From assembly GCA_947624115.1 (NCBI GenBank), contig CANQIS010000005.1, positions 1 through 33,294 on the forward strand: a stretch of 33,294 bases of DNA. The letters run 5' to 3'. A program made the translations under genes and the position numbers. The DNA is from an uncultured Bacilli bacterium. GTDB taxonomy: Bacteria > Bacillota_I > Bacilli_A > RF39 > UBA660. The notes beneath the pieces were generated by a model, which worked only from the letters and a program-made list of their open reading frames with translations, was not told the origin of the DNA and did no database searches. Positions 1-9,360 of this stretch are shown here, piece by piece. Each line of letters opens with the position of its first letter. The stretch's first letter is position 1.

Positions 1-474
1 ATGATATTTTATAGGATTTTCAGGTAAAACAATATCTGATGTTTCTTCTTTAAATACAAATTTATATATTTCTTTATTTTGATTAAAGTAACTAAAATTA
101 TCAAAATTTATTTGAATTATATTTTTACTTTCAATATAATCTTCATTTTCATTATATAAACTTGCTGATATTTTTTCGATATAAGCATCATTTTTAGCAA
201 ATAATCCTTCATAATAAGATTTATTCATTTCAAGATTAATACAAGTTTTATCAATTTCAATAATAATATCACTACGCGATTTCTTATCATTTTTATTATT
301 AATCAAAAATTCATTATTTTTAATAACAATATTTTTTAATTTACTTTTAGGAATACCAGTAACGTAGTGAATAATATCTTGTAAATATTCAGGATTATTT
401 TTATCTAACATAATAGCTTTAAAGATACAATCATAAACACCTAACATTAATTTTTCATTTTTTACTTTTTCGAT
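1..474 (-). CDS. Rpn family recombination-promoting nuclease/putative transposase (PDDEXK_2-like), C-terminus cut off by window start; start either ATG at 447 or in-frame ATC at 474
   Basis: Reverse-strand translation MLGVYDCIFKAIMLDKNNPEYLQDIIHYVTGIPKSKLKNIVIKNN...SRSDIIIEIDKTCINLEMNKSYYEG is nearly identical to the complete copy at 32201-33067; PD-(D/E)XK-like SDIIIEID...NLEMN block. Confidence 0.85.
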   Translation of the reverse strand, partial: MEKVKNEKLMLGVYDCIFKAIMLDKNNPEYLQDIIHYVTGIPKSKLKNIVIKNNEFLINNKNDKKSRSDIIIEIDKTCINLEMNKSYYEGLFAKNDAYIEKISASLYNENEDYIESKNIIQINFDNFSYFNQNKEIYKFVFKEETSDIVLPENPIKYH

Positions 475-532
475 TTTATCACCTCCTTCTATAATAAATA
501 TATAAAAAATAATGATAAAATCCTTTTTTTAT
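1..532. repeat. Direct repeat copy A (partner 32621-33152), Rpn 5' half plus leader
   Basis: By-eye alignment at constant offset 32620 with about 9 substitutions over about 530 bp. Confidence 0.92.
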
Positions 533-578
533 GAAAAAGTTTTTTTAAAAAATTGTAAAATGCTGAAATTTTGTTACA

Positions 579-612
579 AAATAATACTTGAGTTAAATCT
601 CAAGTATTATTT
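579..612. terminator. Bidirectional hairpin terminator downstream of asnB
   Basis: AATAATACTTGAG / TTAAAT / CTCAAGTATTATT, perfect inverted repeat with flanking A/T tracts, overlapping the asnB stop. Confidence 0.75.
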
Positions 613-2413
613 TATATTTACTAGCCCAATAATCAAATTGGTAGAGATAAGCAAGTAACTGTGGTCCAGTCATTAATTGGCCAAACCAAGGATTTTTAAA
701 GCTAGTTCCATTAGTTTTTAATAATTCGTTTAATTTATTTTTATCAAATATTTTATATAGGATAGAGTTTTTATTTTTTAATCTTTTTTTTAATAATTTA
801 CTAACTATTTTAGCGTATTTTGGATTATGGGTTTTAGGATAAGGATTTTTTTTTCGTTCACAAATTTCTATTGGTAATAAATCTTTAAAAGCTTCTCTTA
901 AGAGTCCTTTTTCTTTTCCTTGATATAATTTGTATTCGAATGGTGTATTCCATAAGTATTCAATTAATTTGGTATCAGCAAATGGGACTCTAGCTTCTAA
1001 TGATGTTCGCATTGTCATTCGATCTTTTCTTTCTAGTAAAGTAGGCATAAACCAAATCATATTTATGTAAAATAAATTTTTATATTTCTGCTCTTCTTTA
1101 TTTTTTGTTTTTGGAACTTCATTAATTGTTTTTTGATATTGCTGTTTAACGTAGTCTTTTATTTTTAATTTATCTTTAATATCGTCTTTTAATAAATTGT
1201 TTCTCTCTTCTAAACTGTCAATCCATGGAAAGTTTTTACGATTTCGAATTTTTTCGTTATAAAACCAAGGATATCCACCAAAAATTTCATCGGCACATTC
1301 TCCAGATAAAGCTACTTTAAATTTTTTTCTAATTTGTTTACTGAACCAATAAAGTGATGAATCGATATCGGCCATGCCAGGATAATCACGTGCAATTACG
1401 CTTGCTTTTAGTTCTTTTGCTAATTTTTTTTGACTAATTACTTTATAATGATGTTTAGTTTTAAATGTTTTACTCATTAGGTCAATAAATTGTTTATCAG
1501 TAGAAATTTGAAAATCGTTAGCCTTGAAGTATTTTTGATTATCTTCATAATCAATTGAAAAAGTGTTTAAAGTTTTATTTTTGCATCTAAATTCATTGCT
1601 ACATACAGCAGTTATAATACTACTATCTAAACCACCTGATAAAAAAGTACAAATTTCTACATCGGATATCATTTGTCTTTTAATAGAGTTTGTTATTAAT
1701 TCATTTATTTTATTTTTACATTCTTCAAAACTATCTTTAAAGTTCTCGTTTTTAAGTTGCCAATATCTTTCAATTTTTATATTTTCGTTTTCATATTTTA
1801 AATAGTGTCCTGGTCTTAATTCAAAAATGTCTTTAAAAATACCACACCCTGGCGTTTTAGAAGGACCTAGTGCTAATAATTCTTGAAGAGAGTTAATATT
1901 TATGATTGGTTTGACTAATTTATTTTTTAGTAAAGCTTTTATTTCGGAAGCAAACATAAAATTATCACCAATTTTTGTATAAAATAATGGTTTTACACCA
2001 AAACGATCTCTACCCATAAAGATATTTTTTCCATCATAAATTGCAAAAGCATAAATTCCCTCGATTTTTTCTAATATTTTTTCTTTATATTCAATATAGC
2101 CTTTTAATAAGACTTCTGTATCACTAGTTGTTGAAAATGTATAATTTTTAGTCATTAAATCTTTTTTTATTTCTTCTGTATTGTATAGTTCTCCATTATA
2201 AACAATTGTATAATTTTTATATGTCATAGGTTGTTTACCATTTTTTAAGTCTATGATTGATAGTCTTTGATGTCCTAGTAATATATTATTATCAAAGAAA
2301 TAACCAGTCATATCTGGACCACGATATTTTAAAGTTTTATTCATTTTTTTTAAAATGTTTTTATTTTTTAACATTTTTTCTTTTTTGTTATACCAACCAA
2401 CAAAACCACACAT
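593..2413 (-). CDS. asnB: Asparagine synthase (glutamine-hydrolyzing)
   Basis: N-terminal MCGFVGW (Cys2 class II amidotransferase), YRGPD, LGHQRLSIIDL, YNGELYN, GRDRFGVKPL, SGGLDSS and ECADEIFGGYPWF motifs; SD TGGAGG upstream. Confidence 0.95.
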   Translation of the reverse strand: MCGFVGWYNKKEKMLKNKNILKKMNKTLKYRGPDMTGYFFDNNILLGHQRLSIIDLKNGKQPMTYKNYTIVYNGELYNTEEIKKDLMTKNYTFSTTSDTEVLLKGYIEYKEKILEKIEGIYAFAIYDGKNIFMGRDRFGVKPLFYTKIGDNFMFASEIKALLKNKLVKPIININSLQELLALGPSKTPGCGIFKDIFELRPGHYLKYENENIKIERYWQLKNENFKDSFEECKNKINELITNSIKRQMISDVEICTFLSGGLDSSIITAVCSNEFRCKNKTLNTFSIDYEDNQKYFKANDFQISTDKQFIDLMSKTFKTKHHYKVISQKKLAKELKASVIARDYPGMADIDSSLYWFSKQIRKKFKVALSGECADEIFGGYPWFYNEKIRNRKNFPWIDSLEERNNLLKDDIKDKLKIKDYVKQQYQKTINEVPKTKNKEEQKYKNLFYINMIWFMPTLLERKDRMTMRTSLEARVPFADTKLIEYLWNTPFEYKLYQGKEKGLLREAFKDLLPIEICERKKNPYPKTHNPKYAKIVSKLLKKRLKNKNSILYKIFDKNKLNELLKTNGTSFKNPWFGQLMTGPQLLAYLYQFDYWASKYKIILEI

Positions 2414-2465
2414 AATAATACCTCCATTAATATATTTATGAAAAAAATAGGGATAAGTTACTAGT

Positions 2466-2492
2466 ACATATTTTTTTTGATTTCATATATTA
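2466..2492 (+). promoter_or_regulatory. Candidate sigma-K-type promoter for dpaAB
   Basis: AC-N16-CATATATTA matches the B. subtilis sigma-K form AC-N16/17-CATAnnnTA, about 28 nt before the dpaA ATG; SD GGAGG follows. Confidence 0.45.
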
Positions 2493-2519
2493 TTATTGTG
2501 AATATTTTGGAGGTAATAT

Positions 2520-3371
2520 ATGAATTGTTTAATTTTAGGTGGAGATAAGCGTTATTACGAAATTATAAATAATTTTGTAAGTAAAGGTTATAATGTTGAT
2601 TTGGTTGGTTATAAGACTGATTTAGAAAAGACTAATATAGTTGATATTAGTAGCATTAATATAAATGAATATGATATAGTTTTATTTCCAATGAATGGTG
2701 TAAAAAAAGATTTTTTAATTTCGGCTGAGCAACCATTTAATATTAGTAATAGTATTTTAAATAATGTAAAGGATAGTTGTGTTATTTTTTCTGGTATAAT
2801 GACTCCTTGTTTAGAACAAATAAAGAATAATAGTCACAGGGAGATTAATATATTTATGAAAGATGAAAAAGTTATCAATGAAAATGTTATACCAACGGTA
2901 GAAGGGATGATTGCTGATTTAGTTAAAAATACTGATATAACAATTAATGATAGTAATATAATAGTTATTGGTTATGGTCATATTGGCAAGTATTTAGTTA
3001 AAATATTAAATTATTTAGGTGCTGATGTAACGACAAGTATTATTGAAGAAAATGATAAAAAAGTATTAGATGGTTTAGGTATTAAAAATATTTTTTCTAA
3101 TAATAAAGATGAAATGAAAAAAAATTTAAAAAAAGCAGATATTGTCGTTAATACTGTACCAAATCTTGTTTTAAATCGTGAATATATAGATTGTTTACAA
3201 AATGATAGTTATGTATTAGATGTTTCTTCATATCCACATGGGGTGGATAAGGAATATTTAGATTTTAAAAAAATTAATAATCATATTTATTTAGGAATTC
3301 CATCAGATATTGCTTCTAAAACTTCAGGTAAAATTTTAGTTAAAAAAATTGATTCTATTATAGGGGGATAA
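2520..3371 (+). CDS. dpaA: Dipicolinate synthase subunit A
   Basis: 283 aa with Rossmann motif VIGYGHIGKYL, followed directly by a dpaB-like flavoprotein; organisation matches spoVFA-spoVFB. Confidence 0.88.
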   Translation: MNCLILGGDKRYYEIINNFVSKGYNVDLVGYKTDLEKTNIVDISSININEYDIVLFPMNGVKKDFLISAEQPFNISNSILNNVKDSCVIFSGIMTPCLEQIKNNSHREINIFMKDEKVINENVIPTVEGMIADLVKNTDITINDSNIIVIGYGHIGKYLVKILNYLGADVTTSIIEENDKKVLDGLGIKNIFSNNKDEMKKNLKKADIVVNTVPNLVLNREYIDCLQNDSYVLDVSSYPHGVDKEYLDFKKINNHIYLGIPSDIASKTSGKILVKKIDSIIGG

Positions 3372-3373
3372 GT

Positions 3374-3961
3374 ATGAAAAAAATAGGATTTGGAATAACG
3401 TCTTCATATTGTACTATAAGACAGATATTACAAGAACTAATTAATTTAAAGCAGAATGGTTATGATGTTATTCCTATAGTATCACCAGGTGTTATAACTG
3501 AAGATACAAGATTTGGTAAAGGTAGTGAATTTAAAAAAGTCATTGAGGAAATTACAGGTCATGATGTTGTATCGACAATTGTAGAGGCTGAGAAGTTTGG
3601 TCCAAAGGAAAAATTAGATTTATTAGTAATTGCTCCGGCGACAGGTAATTTTATTGCTAAATTAGCTAATGGTATAACTGATACACCGGTAACGATGGCT
3701 ACTAAGGCAACTCTTAGAAATCAATCACCAATAGTTATTGGTATTTCTACTAATGATGGTTTGGGTTTAAATGGTAAAAATATTATGACTTTATTAAATA
3801 CTAAAAATATTTATTTTGTACCATTTGGTCAAGATAATTGTGAAAAAAAGCCTAATTCTTTAATCGCACATTATGATATGTTGCAAGAAACAATCGAATG
3901 TGCTTTAGAAAATAAGCAAATTCAACCAGTATTAAAAGATTATCAAAAAGTACTAAAATAA
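3374..3961 (+). CDS. dpaB: Dipicolinate synthase subunit B (flavoprotein)
   Basis: 195 aa flavoprotein: GFGITSSYCTIRQILQELINLKQNGYDVIPIVSP, LLVIAPATGNFIAKLANGITDTPVTMATKATLRNQSPIVIGISTNDGLG. Confidence 0.9.
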   Translation: MKKIGFGITSSYCTIRQILQELINLKQNGYDVIPIVSPGVITEDTRFGKGSEFKKVIEEITGHDVVSTIVEAEKFGPKEKLDLLVIAPATGNFIAKLANGITDTPVTMATKATLRNQSPIVIGISTNDGLGLNGKNIMTLLNTKNIYFVPFGQDNCEKKPNSLIAHYDMLQETIECALENKQIQPVLKDYQKVLK

Positions 3962-3998
3962 AAAAGAATAAATTAATTTATATTTTTATTCTTTTTTT
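3961..3998. terminator. Bidirectional terminator between convergent dpaB and yfhO-like genes
   Basis: AAAAAGAATAAA ... TTTATTCTTTTT(TTT). Confidence 0.7.
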
Positions 3999-6521
3999 TG
4001 CTATATTATAAATTATTAATATTATTAAACTGATACTCGTGATTAGTAAACCAGCCTTTAAATGTGTTATTTCGTATTTAATTTTAATATTATGTTTACC
4101 AGAAGGTAAATCAAATCCTAAGAAAGCATTGGCAATTTTAAAGGTTGGAACTTTTTTATCATCAACGTATACACTAAATCCTTCATCATAGGAAATTGAT
4201 GTAAAAATAGTTTTTTCTTCATTGCTTTCAATAATACCTTCAATATAATCATTATTAAAATCGGTAATTTGAATAGAATTTTTTTCTAGATTATTATAGA
4301 ATTCTATAAATTTATCCATGTTCATTTGATAAGCTAAAATATTAATGTCATAAATTTCAGGTTTTAAATTAATTTTAATTTCTATTTCTTCATCTTTATT
4401 AAAATATCCTACATCTAAAATGTATGGTTCATTGGTTGTAACTGCGTAATATTCATTGTTAAGTAGAAAATGATCGAGATTATAACTTGCTACATATAAA
4501 TAAATGTTTCCTTCTTGTTTAGCCTTAAATTTAAGTGTTACGCTATTTGTTTGTTCATTATCTAAATTATACAGAGTATCGTCATAAAAATTAAAGATTT
4601 TTTGATCTATGTCATACTCTATATCTAATTTATTAAAAATATCAGTAATATCAGTTGCTTTTTCAACAAATTCTTGTTGGTTAATAAATGGATTAATATT
4701 ATTATTTTCCCATGTTTTTATATCGATTTTTGTTCCAAAAGCAAATGGTAAATAATAATTATTTTTATAAATTTTATGATAATTTATTTCATCTATATAA
4801 GTAAGTGTTTTATTTTCTTTACTAAAATCAATTAAATATTTTATAGACATAATACTATTGTAAATAGGGGTATTTGGTTTATAATAGTAACTATTTACAT
4901 TGTTACCTGGTATTCCTAAATTTTTTTGGGCTTTGGCCATTTGTTCATAAGCAACCGATGAAAAAATGGAAACACCATTGTAGTTATACCAAGCCCCATC
5001 ATTTAATGTTTGATTAAAACTTTTTTCAATTCGATATAAACTATCATCTTGTGCTTTTATTTTTTCAATAGCTGAATTAACAGAAATATAATTATCCATA
5101 AATATATTTTTGTCGTGATCGATATTCCAATTTTGATAAACATTTAAAATAATATCGATAAATATAATAAAAACTAAAATATATTTACCAATATCACTAT
5201 GTTTAAATTTGTATAATATAAATATTAGTAAAGTTATAATTAAAAAGAAATAATTTATTTCTATGGCTAATTTTGTTAAAAATTTTGTATAGGCTAGATA
5301 GTATAAAAATATAGCTAATATTGAAAAAATAATAAATGCATATTTAAGTTTTAATTTATCGATATTGATCGCTGAATAAAAGGCAATACAACAAATAATA
5401 AATACATAAATAAAAGAATATCTAAATGGTAAATCATTAGGAGTATGAAAACCATGCCAAATAAAATCAATTGGAACATAAATAAAACTTATAGTCATAA
5501 TTATGATAAAGACACTAGCCATTATTTTCGTTTTTATTTTTATATTTCCATTAAAGTAAAAGGCTAATACTAAAATTAAAGATATAATACTACAAGAAAC
5601 ATTAGGTAAGAAATGGTCTTGTGAAGAAAAAACAACCGAATCAGTTAGTGAAAAGTGATTAGCAAAAAAATCAATTAAATTAAAGTTAAAGTTTTTATAG
5701 AAAGTAAAACTATCACCAGTAGCTGATATACTGGATAATGAACTAATATAAGGTAGTAGCATAAAGCTTGCTATCCCACCTGCTAGTAAAGATGATAGGC
5801 TAAAAAGTAGTATTTTTTTAATTAATTCTTTACGTGTTATATTTTCTTTAAACATTATACAAATGATAAAAAATATACAAGCAAAAATACAGATCATATA
5901 ACTAATGAAATAATTGGCTATAATACTTAAAAATAATGATAAAATATATAAATTTATATTACCTTCATCTAATAGTTTTTTTATTCCAAGAATTACTAGT
6001 GGTAAAAAAATAAGACCATCTAACCACATAATATTCCAATAAAGAGCGATAAAATAACTAGAAAATCCATAGGCAAGACCAAAAACAGTACTAAAAATTG
6101 AATTTTTATGAAAGAATTTTATTAAAAAGTAACTCATAATAGTTGTAGCTGTAATAATTTTAAGAGCGATTATAATTGAAAAAGAGGTAACAATATTATC
6201 GCGTTTAAATAATAAAATGATTATATTAAAAGGACTTGATAGATAATTATAAAAATTTCTAAAGAATGGTAATCCAAGCCCGGTAGCCCATGAATAATTT
6301 AGACTAATTCCGGCTTTTATTTTATCGTACATTTCGGCAAGTAATGGACCATATTGATGATAAAAATCAACTGTTAATAGAGTATTTTTACCAATGGGAA
6401 TAATACTTTTAAAAGCAAAAATTAATAGAAATAAAAAAGTAGCTATTCCTAATGTTAATAAGCAATAACGATTATCGGTTATAATTTTTTTAATTTTTAT
6501 TTTAATATTATTCATATACAT
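3978..6521 (-). CDS. YfhO-family polytopic membrane protein
   Basis: 847 aa, many TM helices; N-terminal LLTVDFYHQYGPLLAEMYDKIKAG...SWATGLGLPF...LSSPFN is characteristic of YfhO; C-terminal beta domain then a final TM. Confidence 0.85.
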   Translation of the reverse strand: MYMNNIKIKIKKIITDNRYCLLTLGIATFLFLLIFAFKSIIPIGKNTLLTVDFYHQYGPLLAEMYDKIKAGISLNYSWATGLGLPFFRNFYNYLSSPFNIIILLFKRDNIVTSFSIIIALKIITATTIMSYFLIKFFHKNSIFSTVFGLAYGFSSYFIALYWNIMWLDGLIFLPLVILGIKKLLDEGNINLYILSLFLSIIANYFISYMICIFACIFFIICIMFKENITRKELIKKILLFSLSSLLAGGIASFMLLPYISSLSSISATGDSFTFYKNFNFNLIDFFANHFSLTDSVVFSSQDHFLPNVSCSIISLILVLAFYFNGNIKIKTKIMASVFIIIMTISFIYVPIDFIWHGFHTPNDLPFRYSFIYVFIICCIAFYSAINIDKLKLKYAFIIFSILAIFLYYLAYTKFLTKLAIEINYFFLIITLLIFILYKFKHSDIGKYILVFIIFIDIILNVYQNWNIDHDKNIFMDNYISVNSAIEKIKAQDDSLYRIEKSFNQTLNDGAWYNYNGVSIFSSVAYEQMAKAQKNLGIPGNNVNSYYYKPNTPIYNSIMSIKYLIDFSKENKTLTYIDEINYHKIYKNNYYLPFAFGTKIDIKTWENNNINPFINQQEFVEKATDITDIFNKLDIEYDIDQKIFNFYDDTLYNLDNEQTNSVTLKFKAKQEGNIYLYVASYNLDHFLLNNEYYAVTTNEPYILDVGYFNKDEEIEIKINLKPEIYDINILAYQMNMDKFIEFYNNLEKNSIQITDFNNDYIEGIIESNEEKTIFTSISYDEGFSVYVDDKKVPTFKIANAFLGFDLPSGKHNIKIKYEITHLKAGLLITSISLIILIIYNIAKKRIKI

Positions 6522-6641
6522 CTTCCATTCTAAAATAATTTTATCTAAATATTTATTAATTGTAAAGAATATCGTTTAAAAATTCTAAAATTATAATGCA
6601 AAAAGAAAATATTTTTGATAAAATGTTTATAGGTGATTTGA

Positions 6642-7370
6642 ATGATATATTCTTCAATTGATAATAAAAAGATAAAAGAGTTAAAAAAGTTAAATATTAA
6701 AAAATATCGTGATAAAACTAATTTTTTTTTAGTTGAAGGTGAACATTTAGTCATTGAAGCTTATAAAAAAGGTTTTTTAAAGGAATTAATTTTAAGGCAA
6801 GGTAGTAAGTTTAAGTTAGATATTGAAACTAGTTATGTAACCGATAATGTTTTAAAATATCTAACCAATTTAGATACTCCACAAGATGTCGTGGGTATAT
6901 GCAGACGTAATATATCTAATAAGATTATTGGTAATAAAATATTAATTTTAGATGATATTCAAGATCCTGGTAATTTAGGAACGATAATAAGAAGTGCGGT
7001 TGCTTTTAATATTGATACAATTATTTTAAGTAAAAAAACAGTTGATTTATATAATTCAAAAGTTATAAGAGCTTCTCAAGGCTTAATTTTTCATATAAAT
7101 ATTATTTGTGAAAATTTATTGGAAATTATTCCAAAATTGAAGCAAGAAAATTATGTAATATTAGGTACTAAAGTAACTGATGGAAAAAGTTTAAAAAGTA
7201 TTGAAAAAAAATCTAAATTTGCTATAATAATGGGAAATGAAGGCAATGGCGTAGCCCCTGATATTTTATCATTATGTGATGAATATATTTATATTGATAT
7301 TAATCATAATTGTGAGAGTTTAAATGTTGGTGTAGCTACAAGTATTATTTTATATGAATTAGATAAGTAG
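6642..7370 (+). CDS. SpoU/TrmH-family RNA 2'-O-ribose methyltransferase
   Basis: LDDIQDPGNLGTIIRSAVAF, IMGNEGNGV, SLNVGVATSIILYE motifs; N-terminal substrate-binding region NFFLVEGEHLVIEA. Confidence 0.92.
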   Translation: MIYSSIDNKKIKELKKLNIKKYRDKTNFFLVEGEHLVIEAYKKGFLKELILRQGSKFKLDIETSYVTDNVLKYLTNLDTPQDVVGICRRNISNKIIGNKILILDDIQDPGNLGTIIRSAVAFNIDTIILSKKTVDLYNSKVIRASQGLIFHINIICENLLEIIPKLKQENYVILGTKVTDGKSLKSIEKKSKFAIIMGNEGNGVAPDILSLCDEYIYIDINHNCESLNVGVATSIILYELDK

Positions 7371-7379
7371 GTGTAATAT

Positions 7380-7868
7380 ATGAATTACATTTTCATCGGT
7401 AAAATTGTTAATACACACGGTATTAAGGGTGAAGTACGTTTAATATCAAATTTTGAACGAAAAGATTTAGTCTTCAAAAAAGATTTTAATTTATATGTTG
7501 GTAATGAAAAGAAAAAATTAGTTATAGATAATTATAGAATTCATAAAAATTTTGATATGTTAACTTTTAGAGATTTAAATAATATTAATTTAGTATTGGA
7601 ATATAAAGGTCAAGATGTATATATATTACGTGATGATCTTAGCTGTGATATTAAATTAAAATCCGATTTATTAAATTATAATGTTATTTATAATAATAAA
7701 GTGATTGGACAAGTTAGTAATTTTTTTAATAATAAAGTTTATGATATTATGATTGTTAGTAATGATAAAAATGAGTATTTAGTTCCTTATTTAGATAATT
7801 TTATTGAAAGAATAGATTATGAGCATCAAACAATTTATATAATCAATATGAAAGGCTTAATTGAGTGA
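7380..7868 (+). CDS. rimM: Ribosome maturation factor RimM
   Basis: IGKIVNTHGIKGEVRL N-terminus; VPYLDNFIERID PRC-barrel segment; directly upstream of trmD. Confidence 0.92.
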   Translation: MNYIFIGKIVNTHGIKGEVRLISNFERKDLVFKKDFNLYVGNEKKKLVIDNYRIHKNFDMLTFRDLNNINLVLEYKGQDVYILRDDLSCDIKLKSDLLNYNVIYNNKVIGQVSNFFNNKVYDIMIVSNDKNEYLVPYLDNFIERIDYEHQTIYIINMKGLIE

Positions 7869-8548
7869 AAATTGACATTTTAACGTTATTTCCAAAGATG
7901 TTTGATGGTTTTTTATCCGAATCTATAATAAAAAGAGCTATTGAAAATAAAAAAGTTACAATAAATATTTATGATATTCGTGATTTTTCTAAAGGTCCTC
8001 ACAAAAAAGTTGACGATTATAGTTATGGTGGTGGGGCCGGTATGGTTTTAATGCCTCAACCAATTTTTGATGCAGTTGATTATTTAAAAACATCTGATTC
8101 ATTTGTTATTTTGGTAACACCACAAGGTCATACATATAAACAATCACTTGCCAAGTTTCTTTTGCAAAAAAAACATTTAATTATTATATGTGGTCATTAT
8201 GAAGGATTTGATGAGAGAATTCGTACACTAGCTGATATGGAAATAAGTATAGGTGATTATATTTTAACTGGTGGAGAATTAGCAAGTATGGTTATAAGTG
8301 ATAGTATTATACGTTTAATTGATGGGGTTATAACACGTGAATCCTATGAAAATGATTCCTTTACGGATAATCTACTCGATTATCCTGTTTATACAAAACC
8401 TTATGATTTTAGAGGAATGAAAGTTCCAGATATTTTATTAAGTGGACATCATGAAAATATTAATAAATGGCGTAGGGAAGAACAAATAAAAAAAACTCAA
8501 GAAAGACGACCTGATTTATTAGAAAAGAGTGATATTTATGGCGAGTGA
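7865..8548 (+). CDS. trmD: tRNA (guanine37-N1)-methyltransferase
   Basis: IDILTLFPKMFDGFLSESIIKRA, PHKKVDDYSYGGGAGMVLMPQP, GHYEGFDERI, SIGDYILTGGELA; GTG start overlaps the rimM TGA. Confidence 0.96.
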   Translation: MKIDILTLFPKMFDGFLSESIIKRAIENKKVTINIYDIRDFSKGPHKKVDDYSYGGGAGMVLMPQPIFDAVDYLKTSDSFVILVTPQGHTYKQSLAKFLLQKKHLIIICGHYEGFDERIRTLADMEISIGDYILTGGELASMVISDSIIRLIDGVITRESYENDSFTDNLLDYPVYTKPYDFRGMKVPDILLSGHHENINKWRREEQIKKTQERRPDLLEKSDIYGE

Positions 8549-9056
8549 ACAATATATATTAATAAAAACAAAAAAAACAGAAGATATAATATATATTGAT
8601 TATAAAAATATGGCAGGCTTTAAAGTAAAACCTAAAAATGTTAAAAAATATGGTGTTGTTGATGTTAACGAGATGATTATTATAAAACCAGCCTTTATTG
8701 ACCGAGTTTTAAAAAGAAAAGCTGGAAAAAAATTAGAAAATTATATTAATTATTTAATTGAGGTTTTGGATGATGATGATGCCGATGGTGCTAAATTAGC
8801 GCAAACATTAAATGATATTGTACGTTACCGTACAACTATCAATAATACTTATAGAAAATATTTAGATAGTAAATATTTGGAAATATTGTTGCGTAAGTTA
8901 AATTTAATTGAAGAAAAATTAAATGATAAAATGCAATTGTTTTATCAAAGAATGCAAAAACAAATTGAAGAGAAAATAAAAGAAGAACAAATGCGAAATA
9001 TTAAAATGCAACAATTATATGAGCAGGACGAAATTAAAGGTAGGAGAAGTAAATAA
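8538..9056 (+). CDS. Uncharacterized protein with charged coiled-coil C-terminus
   Basis: ORF overlapping the trmD end; likely start ATG 8538 (MASEQYILIKTKK...); no family recognised. Confidence 0.7.
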   Translation: MASEQYILIKTKKTEDIIYIDYKNMAGFKVKPKNVKKYGVVDVNEMIIIKPAFIDRVLKRKAGKKLENYINYLIEVLDDDDADGAKLAQTLNDIVRYRTTINNTYRKYLDSKYLEILLRKLNLIEEKLNDKMQLFYQRMQKQIEEKIKEEQMRNIKMQQLYEQDEIKGRRSK

Positions 9057-9087
9057 AACAAATAAGTTGGGCTTATTTGTTTTTTTG
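9055..9087 (+). terminator. Rho-independent terminator
   Basis: AAAACAAATAAG-TTGGG-CTTATTTGTTTTTTT. Confidence 0.85.
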
Positions 9088-9129
9088 CATATTACTTTTG
9101 TTATAAAATATAATATTTTAGGTGATATA

Positions 9130-9360
9130 ATGCGTTTGTCTGATTTACAACGAAAAGATGTTATTAATACGGTTGATGGAAAAAAGGTTGGAAATATTAT
9201 TGATATAGCAATTGAAAGTAATGGGCAGATGACAAGTTTAATCGTTGAAAAATCTAAGTTTTTTGTATCGATGTTTTCTAATAAGAATGAATTAGAAATA
9301 AAATGGAGTCAAATTGAAAAAATTGGTGAAGATGTTATATTGGTTACTTTGAATCTTTAA
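9130..9360 (+). CDS. YlmC/YmxH-family PRC-barrel protein
   Basis: MRLSDLQRKDVINTVDGKKVGNIIDIAIESNGQMTSLIVEK...ELEIKWSQIEKIGEDVILV; SD AGGTGAT before ATG 9130. The tracked start at 9019 runs through the terminator. Confidence 0.88.
   Translation: MRLSDLQRKDVINTVDGKKVGNIIDIAIESNGQMTSLIVEKSKFFVSMFSNKNELEIKWSQIEKIGEDVILVTLNL

Noticed and set aside
1563-1805. Tracked + strand ORF of 80 aa
   Set aside because: Antisense to asnB, which has all catalytic motifs; chance ORF in AT-rich DNA
6545-6754. Tracked - strand ORF of 69 aa
   Set aside because: Overlaps the SpoU methyltransferase start antisense; no recognisable motif
9019-9129. Long N-terminal extension of the YlmC/YmxH ORF
   Set aside because: Would run through a strong terminator hairpin and overlap the preceding gene; ATG 9130 has a good SD
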